DNA from: Pirellulales bacterium
GTDB taxonomy: Bacteria > Planctomycetota > Planctomycetia > Pirellulales > Lacipirellulaceae
Direction of reading: 5' to 3'
NCBI GenBank assembly: GCA_022841705.1
Contig: JALHQZ010000002.1
Location: 372,001-436,000, forward strand
DNA length: 64,000 bases
Shown here: piece after piece, positions 16,134 to 25,146 of the stretch
How positions within the stretch are numbered: position 1 is the first letter of the stretch
Layout of the letters: each line of letters starts with the position of its first letter
The notes under the pieces: model-generated
The model's database searches: none
What the model was told of the DNA's origin: nothing
The model's input: only the letters and a program-made list of their open reading frames with translations
Position numbers and translations under genes: made by a program

Positions 16134-17328
16134 CGAGCCGGGCGTCGAGCCACACTGCTTCGTCACGCTGATCGCCGAACTCGCCGTAGTCCACGACGAG
16201 CGCGAGCCCAGTAGCGCCGCTCAAATCGACCGACACCCGCCGCAGCGCTTCGCCACTCCGCACGATGCCGCTGTCGAACAGCCGCTCTGGTTTGCCTTCG
16301 CGCACGGCGTACACCTGAAACACCACGCTGCCGCCGGTGGGGGCTTCGTCAGAAAGTGCGGAGTCATCGATTCCCACCAGTGCTTGGAAGGTCACCGGAT
16401 CGCCGTCGAGTTTGTAGGTTAACCTCGCCGCTGAGGGCATCGAGATCCCCTTTACATACCGGCGGCCCTGAACGGTGAGCGCATCGCCCTCCAAACTCGT
16501 GTCGCGCGAAAATGGGCGTTGTAACTGAAAATACGGGGCGTGCCGATAATCGAGCGGCGTTAAGTCAGACAAGTATTGCACGCGGGCGTTCAGCGGCTGC
16601 CAAAACACAATCGCCGTCAGCGGCGCCTTGAACGTTTGCGCGCCCAGAAAAGTTCCGCTGACGACTTTATCCGCCAGCTTGAGCGAACTCGTCCGCAGCA
16701 GCGTTCCATCACTCAGCCCCAACCAACCGCCATTAAGCGCAGGCGCTTTGCGTTCTCCGGCAAGCGCCAGCGCGATCACTCGTTCCGCGGCGATCTTCAC
16801 TGTTTCGCCCGCGGAGACAAACTCGACTTCGGAGCCATTACACGATTTCACTTCACCAGTGAGCCGATCGCCTTCGATGAGCCATAGCGTATCGCTTTGG
16901 ACTGGCGTCAGAACTTCTGCGCGAACTGGCCCAAGCAGCGCGGAGTCGCGTCCCCCGGCGAGCAGCAGCACGTGAATAACGCTCCGCGGCAGCGACAGCC
17001 GCCCCAGCGTAGGATGCACCACCGTGCAGGTTTCGCCTGCAAGCTGAATCGAACCGCCGGCAGTCCAGACTTCCGCGGCAACCAGGCGCGAGCCATCGGC
17101 GAGCAGCAGCGCCGGTCGGCTTCGCGGAGCCGCGGGATGACCCCACCGCACGATGTCGCGAAGCGGGCGAGTGATAGATTCTTCACCCGCGGTGAAGTTC
17201 GCCGCGCCCGCCGAGTCGATGCTCACGAGCTCAGCGCTCGGACTGGCTACGTCAACCAATTCCAACGGCTGCGCGCCGGCCGCGATGGTTCCGCAGAATA
17301 ACAACAGCGTCCACGCCCGCATCGTCAT
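16123..17328 (-). CDS. Secreted NPCBM-domain protein
   Basis: The 401-residue product has a signal peptide (about residues 1-19) and a beta-rich middle. Its C-terminal segment (about residues 270-400) matches NPCBM, a putative carbohydrate-binding jelly roll: VQGRRYVKGISMPSAARLTY, VGIDDSALSD, VFQVYAVREGKPERLFDSG and a terminal VDYGEFGDQRDEAVWLDARL. No catalytic domain is visible. It is the last gene in the minus-strand MoxR-DUF58-VWA cluster, 7 bp after the toroid protein gene, so it is probably co-transcribed. It may bind a surface glycan, but this is inference. Confidence 0.75.
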   Translation of the reverse strand: MTMRAWTLLLFCGTIAAGAQPLELVDVASPSAELVSIDSAGAANFTAGEESITRPLRDIVRWGHPAAPRSRPALLLADGSRLVAAEVWTAGGSIQLAGETCTVVHPTLGRLSLPRSVIHVLLLAGGRDSALLGPVRAEVLTPVQSDTLWLIEGDRLTGEVKSCNGSEVEFVSAGETVKIAAERVIALALAGERKAPALNGGWLGLSDGTLLRTSSLKLADKVVSGTFLGAQTFKAPLTAIVFWQPLNARVQYLSDLTPLDYRHAPYFQLQRPFSRDTSLEGDALTVQGRRYVKGISMPSAARLTYKLDGDPVTFQALVGIDDSALSDEAPTGGSVVFQVYAVREGKPERLFDSGIVRSGEALRRVSVDLSGATGLALVVDYGEFGDQRDEAVWLDARLVTP

Positions 17329-17335
17329 GCCACGG

Positions 17336-18367
17336 CTACCGCTGAAAGATGGGAAGCGTATTGTTGGGAATTTGCAGAATCACGCACGCCATCGCCGTCC
17401 CGTACGAGGCGCCGTTCGAGTCCAGCCACGAGCCATCCGCTTGTTGCTGCTCGATGAGCGAATCGCGGATCGCCGGATACCAACGGTTCCAGTTGTCGCC
17501 GCCGCTGTGCCACATCGCCTGCACCGCGTAGTAGTGGCCATAGTAGAAGTGCGCTTCTTGCTGCGAATTGCGCGTGGGCGGCTGCCGCGTGAGATAGGCG
17601 AGGCCCTTCTCGATCTCGGGCCCTTCGTACACCCCCGCGCTGTAGAGCGCCACCACGCCGGCCGCCGAACGCGGGAACATGCTGGTGCGATCTTGCGCGG
17701 TATAGCCGAAACCGCCATCAACATTCTGGCACCGCTTCACGTACTCGATGCAGCGATCCACCGTCTCCGCCGGCACATGCAGCCCTGCGTTGCGCGCCGC
17801 GCGGAGCGCCATGATTTGGCAGATGGTGACCGAAATATCCGCGTCATTGGGCCGCGGTTCGTACCGCCATCCCCCTTCGGGATTTTGGCAACCGACGATC
17901 AAGTTCACCGCGCTTGCGAGTCGATCGCGCAGGTCTTCGCGCGGGCTCATGCCGTAGCACTCGGCGAGGAAGAGCGTGGCGAAACCGTGGCCGTACATCG
18001 GGCCGTGCGACGCGACATCGGCGGGCGAAATGAACCCGCTCTCCTGCATGTTTTCGAGCAGAAACTGTACGCAGGCGTCGATGTTCCGCCCGTACGGCCC
18101 CCGGCCGGGCGTGCTGCCGGAGCCCAAAAAGGCCATGCCACTGAGACCAACAATCGCCGGGTTGCGTCCCATCCCCATCGCCGCCGCGGGGCCACCGAAG
18201 GAACCATCTTCCGCTTGTGAGTTAGCGAGGAACGCCAGTCCTTTCTCGATCGTGTCGCCCGCCGGCGCAAGCATTTCCGCCGCGCTCACATCGGGCGATG
18301 TCTCCGCGGCGCTCGCGCGCATGCCGATGAGTAGCATCATCAGCGAGAAGGTGTGAAGAAGACGCAC
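17336..18367 (-). CDS. Secreted prenyltransferase/terpene-cyclase-like toroid protein
   Basis: The 343-residue protein is translated from a GTG at 18367, one base after the preceding stop, with AAGGAG inside the upstream gene. This start gives the signal peptide VRLLHTFSLMMLLIGMRASA. The rest is a chain of alpha/alpha repeats with GGW/GGFG motifs (QNPEGGWRYEP, QNVDGGFGYT, QQADGSWLDS). This is the prenyltransferase/squalene-oxidase repeat fold, also found in complement-like thioester domains. No DxDD cyclase motif is seen, so it is unlikely to be a terpene cyclase. Tight coupling to its neighbours suggests a component of the envelope assembly encoded here. Confidence 0.75.
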   Translation of the reverse strand: MRLLHTFSLMMLLIGMRASAAETSPDVSAAEMLAPAGDTIEKGLAFLANSQAEDGSFGGPAAAMGMGRNPAIVGLSGMAFLGSGSTPGRGPYGRNIDACVQFLLENMQESGFISPADVASHGPMYGHGFATLFLAECYGMSPREDLRDRLASAVNLIVGCQNPEGGWRYEPRPNDADISVTICQIMALRAARNAGLHVPAETVDRCIEYVKRCQNVDGGFGYTAQDRTSMFPRSAAGVVALYSAGVYEGPEIEKGLAYLTRQPPTRNSQQEAHFYYGHYYAVQAMWHSGGDNWNRWYPAIRDSLIEQQQADGSWLDSNGASYGTAMACVILQIPNNTLPIFQR

Positions 18368-18368
18368 G

Positions 18369-19085
18369 CTATTCTCCTTGCTCTTCTTCGGCCAGCTTTT
18401 GATAGTAACGCTCAATCTCCGTACGATACTTCGGCAGGAAATCATCGGGCGCTGACTGGAGCATTTGCTCGCGCATCCGCTGCGGCAAGTTGCCCCACAC
18501 TTCGCGCATCAGTTCGGCGTCAGTTACGGGGTCGGCTTGGCTCGAATTGTTCTGGCGGGCCTTGGGTGAAGAAGTCTTGGCCGCGGTCGCAGCGGATGAA
18601 GTCTTCGCGCTCGACGGCTTGCTCGCACCACCCGGCTTCGGCTGAGAGCGCTGGCTCGCTTGCTGGCCTGGTTTCTGTCCGGGGTTATTAGATTTGCTTG
18701 ATGAACAACTCTTGCACTGCTTCTCCGCTTCTTCAATCAGCTTATCGAGCTCGCTCACGATTTCCTTTTGCACCGTGGTGACTTGGCCGGTAAGGTCACG
18801 CTCGCTGATCAGTTTCCGCGCGGTTTGCATCCGCTGCCCGATGGTGCCCAGCGGATTCGCGCCGACATCGGAGCCACCGTTTGGCTGCTGCAGCGGCGCC
18901 TGTTCGCTCAACTCCTCCGCACTCGGCAACCACGGAGCCGCCTGCTTCGGCGTAAGCTCTTCCTGCAATTTCTTATCGAGTGGCCCCGCATCCCACGCAT
19001 CGAACGCCGACTCCGGCCCTGCAACCGCGAGGGGCGAAGATGCGATCGCGATCAGCAGTGACCAGCAATAGTTGCGAGTGTTCAT
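18369..19085 (-). CDS. Small secreted helical protein, function unknown
   Basis: The 238-residue product starts at the ATG at 19085 (MNTRNYCWSLLIAIASSPLA), which gives a clean signal peptide; a longer open frame upstream runs through an inverted repeat. The mature part has a short helical region (IGQRMQTARKLISERDLTGQ and KEIVSELDKLIEEAEKQCKS), a Ser/Lys/Ala-rich linker, and a conserved-looking C-terminus (LMREVWGNLPQRMREQMLQS, then FLPKYRTEIERYYQKLAEE). Planctomycete operons with the giant DUF4175-like protein often carry such a partner. It probably acts with the 1189-residue protein upstream. No enzymatic motif is visible. Confidence 0.6.
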   Translation of the reverse strand: MNTRNYCWSLLIAIASSPLAVAGPESAFDAWDAGPLDKKLQEELTPKQAAPWLPSAEELSEQAPLQQPNGGSDVGANPLGTIGQRMQTARKLISERDLTGQVTTVQKEIVSELDKLIEEAEKQCKSCSSSKSNNPGQKPGQQASQRSQPKPGGASKPSSAKTSSAATAAKTSSPKARQNNSSQADPVTDAELMREVWGNLPQRMREQMLQSAPDDFLPKYRTEIERYYQKLAEEEQGE

Positions 19086-19112
19086 ATTCGATCTTCCGTC
19101 TTCTCTGCGGGC

Positions 19113-19184
19113 GCCACTTTCCGATTTGTCCGGCAGTGGACGCCGGGTGCCCACTTTCCACTGCCGGACAATCCGGACAGTGGC
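19113..19184. repeat. Inverted repeat, family B copy 1
   Basis: The arms at 19113-19140 and 19157-19184 pair over 28 bases with about three mismatches; the core is TTGTCCGGCAGTGGA. A second copy of the family lies at 35282-35353. It is inside the operon, between the DUF4175-like gene and the small secreted protein gene. Confidence 0.8.
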
Positions 19185-19200
19185 ACTCAGGTACCTTATT

Positions 19201-22200
19201 CTACTCTTCTGCTTCGTTTTGTGCTTCCTCGGGCTCGACAGGTTTTCGACGCATCAGCTCCTCGACAAGTTCACGCAGGCGGTTTTGCTCAGTGGCGAGG
19301 CGGTTGGCGGTCTCGGCGGCGGTTGGCGTGGGGTTTTGGGAAAACTCGGCGGCGAAATCACTCGTCCGGGCGTTCAGGTCCAGCTGCATCAGCCGGAGCA
19401 TTTTCAGTTCTGCCACGTCCACCGGTGAAGGCGGTTTCTGGGCGCCACCACCGCCACCGTTGCCTGGCGGCTGGGCGGGTTGATCTTGCTGGTCCTGTTG
19501 GTTGGCCTTCAGCACATCGGCAATGTGTTTGAGCCGCTGGATCGCGGCGGTTTCCAGTTGTTGGGTGGGGCGCGAAACATCGGCTTCCGCCAACCGGTCG
19601 GCGGCGGCGCGCATGTCACCTGCCGCGCCCCGCAGTGAGAGTTCAAACACCGGTTTCACGGCGAGCTCATCCGCCATGCCAGCGATTTCCGCTTCGAGGT
19701 CGCGCTGCTTCCGCTCGACCGGTTCGACCTGCGGCGACACGATCTCCGCGGCTTGCGAAAGTTTGATCGTCTGTTGCAAGATGTTGCGCTCGCTCTCTTG
19801 AAAACCGCCGATCATTTGATTGAGCCGATTGAGCACCTGCTGAGCGACTTGAGTCTCGACCTCTTGCCGACGCTGCGCCGCTTGCTGCTGCGCCTTGGCG
19901 AGCTGCTGCTGCGCGTTCTGAGCCTGTTGGGCCTGTTGCTGTTGGCCTTGTTGTTGCTCGCCTGGCTCGCCATCCTGTTGTTCACCGGCCTGCGAAAGTT
20001 GCTGCGCTCCTTGGGCCGCACTCGCGCCCGCGGCGCTAGCGGTCATGCGGCGTAACTGGCGTGCGGCGCGGTCGGCCGCTTGCGCGAGCGACTTGGCGAG
20101 TTGGCTTTTTTCTGCCGGCGCTCCCTCATTCTTTTTCAGCGGCTCCGCGGCCTTCTGCATGTCGGCGAGTCGCTGTTCCATCTCCCGCAGATCTTTGGCG
20201 AGCTGCCGGAGGTCGCCCGGCGCGCGGTCGCGGAGCGTGTCGAGGAGTTCCTTCAAATCTTTCGCCGCTTCGGTTTGTTGCGCCTGCGCGCGGCCGAAGT
20301 TGCTGCTGGCGACTTCGCGGGCCGCATCGCGCAATTTGCCGGAGAGGCCACGGTCCTCGGCTTCAGCCACGGCGTCGGCGACGTTCTGTTTGGCGGCATC
20401 CTCACTACTCGCTTCGTTGGCTTCTTTATCGGCGAGCAGTTTTTGCATCGACTGCATCACTTTGTCGAACCGCCGGCCGATTTCCGCTTGGCGATCGGTC
20501 AGCTTGGCCCGTTCCGCGCGGCTGCGCATCGCATCGAGCGGCCCCGACGCAGCGGAGCGGGCCGATTCTTTGGCGGTTGCTTGGGCGAGTTCGCGCTGCG
20601 CGCGTTCGAGCTCCGCGACTTCTTGGGCGAACCGCTGGAAGTCGGACCATTTAGTGAGCCCTTCGACCAAACCTTCGAGCGACTGAATCGTCTCCTGCTG
20701 AGCCGCTCCAGAGCGGTTGAGCTCCGCCGCCAATCGTTCGGCGTTTGCATTCGACTGTTTTTCCAACAGCGATTCCCCCGTGCGGCGAGCAGCGGCGAGC
20801 GCTTCGTCGGCTTGTTGAAGCGGCGATTCGACAAGGCGCTTCAGCTCCGTGGCGATTCCCTCAAGCTGCGCTTCAAGCTCCGGCCGTTCGACACGATTGT
20901 TCCGCAGTTCGGCGAGCAACGACTTGGCTAGCTGCAAGGCGCCGCCGCGCTCATCCGCTACCGCAGCCCCCACTTTACGCTGTTCGTAAGCGAGCGTGGT
21001 GAGTTTGTCCTGCGCGGCGCGCTCGTGGTTCGATTGTTCCTGCGCATCAATGGCTAGGCTACGATTTGCTTCGTTCGCACTGCGCTCGAGGGCGAGAGTC
21101 CGGCGCAACTCGTTGAGTAGCGAAGTTTGACCTTTCGCCAACCGCTCGTTGAGTTGCTCCGGTGAAATGATAAAGATTCTGCGCGGCAGTTTGGTGCGGC
21201 CGAGTTGCGGCAGATAATCGGACGCGCCGATCAAGACTTCAAGCTGGTCGCCAGCGGAGAGTTTCGCTTCGGACAACTCCCACGCGTATTCCACCACTTG
21301 CCGATCACCGGCGGCGGCGAGCCCCTCCGGCTGCGCTGGTGGCGTGGTTGGACCGTTGTAAATGGTGACCCGCGTCACCGGGTTCTCGCGCGGCGCCGCG
21401 GCTTCGTCGTCATCCGCTTTATCGTCAGCGGGCGCAAGTTCTTTTCGCCAACCGAATTCGGCCGACTTGATCGCCAAGTTATCAGTCACGTTGGCGGCAA
21501 GCTTCACGGTCGCCTGCGGAGTGACGAACAGGTCGCCGTTCGGTTCGCGCCACGTCACTTCGGGCGGCGTGTCGGCGCTGACCGTGAGCCGCCAATATCG
21601 GCTCACGCCAACTAGCCCTTCGGCATTCTTGAGCCGCAAGCGGTAGCGCTGCGCTGCGCCGGTGGTCTCGGGAGCGGGCGGTGTCCAACCCTCGGCCGAG
21701 GTTGAAAATCGGCGCGGTTCGGCAGTATCAATAGTCAACGGCACGGCGGGCGCGTCTTCCACTTCAATCTCGGCGCCGCTGAGAATTTCACTCGACGAAC
21801 CGCTTAGTTCGAGCTTTGTTCCGGCAAGCACGCGCAGATGGCGATCGACGGGACCTGCCGCGAGGCCCGAGTACTCCGGCGGTGTGGCGTTGATTTTTAA
21901 CTCACCGAGCGTTGGCGGATCGACGACTTCCAGCGACCTCCACGGCATCTGCGTGTCGTCGCCACCAGCGGCGCGGTAGTCGAACGAGCGTTGCACGTTC
22001 TCGCGGCTTGCGAGCAGTTCGTTGCCGGCAACCTCGAGCGGCTGCGTTTCGACCCGCCATTCACTCCCCACACGCACGCGGTACTCGATGCGGGCGTCGT
22101 CGGGCGCCGCGCCGGTACGGTTGACTACGGTTGCCGTGAAGTTCTGCCCACGGGCTAAGCGTTCGGGCGCGGCGGCGAACTCCAGATGATGTTGCCGTGG

Positions 22201-22770
22201 CCATTCAACCGCGCTCCACGGCGTGAGCAGCCGCACCGCTGCGGTGGCGACGGCTGCGTGATCCCACGCCAGTGCCGCAAGTCCAACGGCGCCCACCGCC
22301 AAGAGCGCCCGCGAAGCGCTCCGCAGCGGGCGCGGGTTAATGACGCTCGCCAGATCAATCTGCTCCGCCGCCGCCGCGGTGTTGATCACCACTGCCCGCC
22401 GCAGTTCCGCGGAACCCGCCGTGCGATCGGTTTCACTTTGCTCGGCAAATTCCAGCGCGCTCGCTAGGCGACTGCCGAACTGCGGATAGCGATTCTGCAA
22501 TTCGTGCGCGATTCCCAATCGATCGGGCGATGGCGTGCGATACCGGACCCACACCAGATACACCAAGCCGCCGATCGCCGCCACAAACGCGGTGCTCGCC
22601 AACCATCGCAGTCCGCGGTCAGGCGAGCGGATCGCGCAGTCGAGCAGCACGAACAGCAGCGTCACACCGAGCACTGCCGCGATCGTCCAGGACCACGAGG
22701 TAAGCCGAGCGCGCAGCGCGAGCCGGCGAACCAAGGCGTCGACGCGGCTGACAAGCTCATGCGGTTGCAT
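19201..22770 (-). CDS. Giant DUF4175-like membrane-anchored coiled-coil protein
   Basis: The 1189-residue protein has two N-terminal membrane helices (about residues 28-45 and 58-74) and a third around 153-168. Beta-rich, Ig-like segments follow to about residue 540 (APERLARGQNFTATVVN; LGELKINATPPEYSGL). From there on it is almost entirely alpha-helical coiled coil, with long Gln/Ala/Glu runs such as QQGQQQQAQQAQNAQQQLAK, then ends in Pro/Gly-rich and helical segments. This architecture fits the DUF4175 family found beside VWA/BatA genes. It begins 12 bp after the VWA protein gene. A periplasm-spanning structural role is plausible but unproven. Confidence 0.7.
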   Translation of the reverse strand: MQPHELVSRVDALVRRLALRARLTSWSWTIAAVLGVTLLFVLLDCAIRSPDRGLRWLASTAFVAAIGGLVYLVWVRYRTPSPDRLGIAHELQNRYPQFGSRLASALEFAEQSETDRTAGSAELRRAVVINTAAAAEQIDLASVINPRPLRSASRALLAVGAVGLAALAWDHAAVATAAVRLLTPWSAVEWPRQHHLEFAAAPERLARGQNFTATVVNRTGAAPDDARIEYRVRVGSEWRVETQPLEVAGNELLASRENVQRSFDYRAAGGDDTQMPWRSLEVVDPPTLGELKINATPPEYSGLAAGPVDRHLRVLAGTKLELSGSSSEILSGAEIEVEDAPAVPLTIDTAEPRRFSTSAEGWTPPAPETTGAAQRYRLRLKNAEGLVGVSRYWRLTVSADTPPEVTWREPNGDLFVTPQATVKLAANVTDNLAIKSAEFGWRKELAPADDKADDDEAAAPRENPVTRVTIYNGPTTPPAQPEGLAAAGDRQVVEYAWELSEAKLSAGDQLEVLIGASDYLPQLGRTKLPRRIFIISPEQLNERLAKGQTSLLNELRRTLALERSANEANRSLAIDAQEQSNHERAAQDKLTTLAYEQRKVGAAVADERGGALQLAKSLLAELRNNRVERPELEAQLEGIATELKRLVESPLQQADEALAAARRTGESLLEKQSNANAERLAAELNRSGAAQQETIQSLEGLVEGLTKWSDFQRFAQEVAELERAQRELAQATAKESARSAASGPLDAMRSRAERAKLTDRQAEIGRRFDKVMQSMQKLLADKEANEASSEDAAKQNVADAVAEAEDRGLSGKLRDAAREVASSNFGRAQAQQTEAAKDLKELLDTLRDRAPGDLRQLAKDLREMEQRLADMQKAAEPLKKNEGAPAEKSQLAKSLAQAADRAARQLRRMTASAAGASAAQGAQQLSQAGEQQDGEPGEQQQGQQQQAQQAQNAQQQLAKAQQQAAQRRQEVETQVAQQVLNRLNQMIGGFQESERNILQQTIKLSQAAEIVSPQVEPVERKQRDLEAEIAGMADELAVKPVFELSLRGAAGDMRAAADRLAEADVSRPTQQLETAAIQRLKHIADVLKANQQDQQDQPAQPPGNGGGGGAQKPPSPVDVAELKMLRLMQLDLNARTSDFAAEFSQNPTPTAAETANRLATEQNRLRELVEELMRRKPVEPEEAQNEAEE

Positions 22771-22782
22771 ACCAGTGAACAG

Positions 22783-25146
22783 TTAAAGCATCGCTTTGCG
22801 TTTGCGTAAAATCCACTCGGCCACCAAACAGGTAACAATCCCTGCCAACAGCGGCCAGCGATTCCATAATTCTACCGGTGGCAGCGATTCCAGGGGACGC
22901 CGACGCCCCGCAGGAATGGCGTCCGCCAGTTGATCCACTTCGGCCAGCGTGAAAAATGCGCCGCGGGATTGTTCGGCCGCCGCGGTCATGGCGGCGCGGT
23001 TCATCCCGAGTTTCGCCAATTCACCCGCCGGCCTGGCAATCTGAAAGTTCACTGCGGGCGGCGATTTGGCGCCGAGCGATTCGGCCAGCAACACACGGTA
23101 GTTTCCGGGCGGAAGCTCTGTGAGCTGCGCGCGGTAGACGCCCGTCTCCCCAGCAATCGCGGTGAGCTCGACCGTTTGCTGCGGGCGCCCGGGCGCTTCG
23201 ACGAGCGCCGAGACGCTCTTCGCGCCATCGGGCAGAAGCTGGGGATCACGCACACGCAAATCGATCCGCACCGCTTCGCCCGCTTCGTACTGGCGTCGAT
23301 CGGCGACCAGCTCCACGCCGCTGCCACTTGCGAGCAACTTGCCGCGGGCGAGTGTGCGAAGGGTTTGAATCCAGTACCGCGCGAAGTAGGTGTCCCCCAC
23401 GCGGTAACGCCAGCGGTAGGTGGCGTCCATTGCGTGAACCAGCACTCGCCCGGCGCCAACGTATTGCAGCGCGATCAGCGGCTGGGCGCCACCGGCCGCA
23501 CGCGTCGCCTGCGGATGTTCGGCGAGCACTTGGGCGCCAGGTTTCAATTTGCCAAGCTCCGCGTACCAATAGAGCGGTGGCAACTGGCGCCACACTTGCG
23601 CAGAGTCGCTGGGTGAATCGGCTAACTGGAGCGCCGGAGCGAGCGCGCCAAGTTCGGTCGGCGTGACTTGAAAACCAGGGTCGGTGAGCGAAGCATCGGC
23701 CGTCGCCTGGCCCACGCTGAAGGGACTAATTGCCGCGAAGTCAGTGAGCCCCGCGTAGGTCGCCGGCAAGTAGCGCGGGCCGCAAACCAGCATCAGCCCG
23801 CCACCACGCTGCGAGACGAATTGCCGCACATCGCCCCACAGCGAACGCGGGAGCAGAGTCGCATCGAGATCGATCAGCACGATCACATCGTAGTCGTTTA
23901 GCTCCGCAGCGCGCACCGGAAACCGTGCGAGCGCTGCGGCGTCTGCTTCGACATACTCAAAGTCCGCTTCTTGGAGGAAGACCGAAAGTTCAATCGACGT
24001 ATCGCGCTCGAGCAGCGACTTCACGTAGCGATACTCGTAGTTGGGATACCCGGCCGCGACCAGCACTTTGAGTTTGCTGTCATGCACGGTGAGCGTATGT
24101 TTCAGCGGCGCGAGGGTGAGCGGCTCGCCATCTTCCGGTTCGATCACGGCATTCAGTTCGAGTGCGTACGATCCCTGTTCCATCGGCCGGAACGATAGTC
24201 GCACCGGCAGCGGTGCATCGCCTTCCGGCAGGGTGAGCGTTTGCTCGGCAAGTGGCGAGGCGCCATCGCGACGCAGCGAGACGCGCACGCGCTGGCCGCT
24301 CAGCCCGCGTGGTTTGAGCGTCGCTTGGACCTGAACCAAATCGTTTACGAACACGGCATCGTCGGCGAGCAAATCTTCAAGTTCCGCGCCGGGCGGGGCT
24401 TCATCGCGGCCAATGCCCACGATGTAGAGCGGCGTCGCCACCCGTCGGGCGGTTTCGGCGGCCGAACTTAGCGAGGCGCCCGATGTGACCTGCCCATCGC
24501 TTAGCACCACCACCACTTGCGGCACGGGGCCGTTGGAATCGCTCAGCACTTTGTCGAGCGAATCGCCCAAGCGTGTTTCACTGTTGCTTGAGTTGGGCTT
24601 GGCCGCTTGGCGAATCGCCGGCGCGATTTCCGGGGGCGCGGTGAGTGGTACAAACTTTGTCTCAGCATCGGCGAGCGCGAGTGAAATGTCATAAGTCTGT
24701 TGCAGTTTGGAAACGAGCGCAGCGCCGTCGCGTTCGAGCACGTTGGCGGCCAGTGAGAGGCGATCCACTGGTTCGCCGCTCCGCAGATCGCTTGGAAGTT
24801 CTTCCGGCGGATACTGGTCGATGGTCCGCATACTTTCCGAGCGATCAACGACAATCGCGAGCCGCGGCCGGCCGGAGCGCGTGCCGGAGAGAACGGCTTC
24901 GCTGAGCATCGCCATGAGCAGCGCAATCGTGGTGAGCCGCAGCACGCCGAGGGCGATGCGATACGCCCGGCCCGCCGGTGACAACTCACGCAGGTAGCAC
25001 CAAGCCACGAGTGCAATCACGCCGCTGACAAAAATCACCGTGAGCGCTGGAGACCAACTCCAGTGCGTTTCGAGGCGCCACACTTCGTCGATGGCTTGCG
25101 TTGCGGCCGCGGATGTCTGTGCCAGCGTTGTTGGAAAAACGGGCAT
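22783..25146 (-). CDS. Membrane VWA-type protein with GATase-like domain
   Basis: The 787-residue protein starts at the ATG at 25146, whose A is shared with the stop of the upstream gene (TGATG), so translation is coupled. Two N-terminal membrane helices (about residues 35-52 and 62-80) are followed by a VWA-like region with a MIDAS-type start (LAIVVDRSESMRT) and VVVLSDGQVTSG. A segment resembling the class I glutamine-amidotransferase fold follows (YPNYEYRYVKSLL; GLMLVCGPRYLPATYAGLTD). A final membrane helix and RKRK tail close the protein. It pairs with the BatA-like gene immediately upstream. Confidence 0.8.
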   Translation of the reverse strand: MPVFPTTLAQTSAAATQAIDEVWRLETHWSWSPALTVIFVSGVIALVAWCYLRELSPAGRAYRIALGVLRLTTIALLMAMLSEAVLSGTRSGRPRLAIVVDRSESMRTIDQYPPEELPSDLRSGEPVDRLSLAANVLERDGAALVSKLQQTYDISLALADAETKFVPLTAPPEIAPAIRQAAKPNSSNSETRLGDSLDKVLSDSNGPVPQVVVVLSDGQVTSGASLSSAAETARRVATPLYIVGIGRDEAPPGAELEDLLADDAVFVNDLVQVQATLKPRGLSGQRVRVSLRRDGASPLAEQTLTLPEGDAPLPVRLSFRPMEQGSYALELNAVIEPEDGEPLTLAPLKHTLTVHDSKLKVLVAAGYPNYEYRYVKSLLERDTSIELSVFLQEADFEYVEADAAALARFPVRAAELNDYDVIVLIDLDATLLPRSLWGDVRQFVSQRGGGLMLVCGPRYLPATYAGLTDFAAISPFSVGQATADASLTDPGFQVTPTELGALAPALQLADSPSDSAQVWRQLPPLYWYAELGKLKPGAQVLAEHPQATRAAGGAQPLIALQYVGAGRVLVHAMDATYRWRYRVGDTYFARYWIQTLRTLARGKLLASGSGVELVADRRQYEAGEAVRIDLRVRDPQLLPDGAKSVSALVEAPGRPQQTVELTAIAGETGVYRAQLTELPPGNYRVLLAESLGAKSPPAVNFQIARPAGELAKLGMNRAAMTAAAEQSRGAFFTLAEVDQLADAIPAGRRRPLESLPPVELWNRWPLLAGIVTCLVAEWILRKRKAML

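Noticed and set aside
20045..20931. Plus-strand frames opposite the giant coiled-coil gene
   Set aside because: They are Arg/Leu/Ser-rich shadows with no start signals or motifs.
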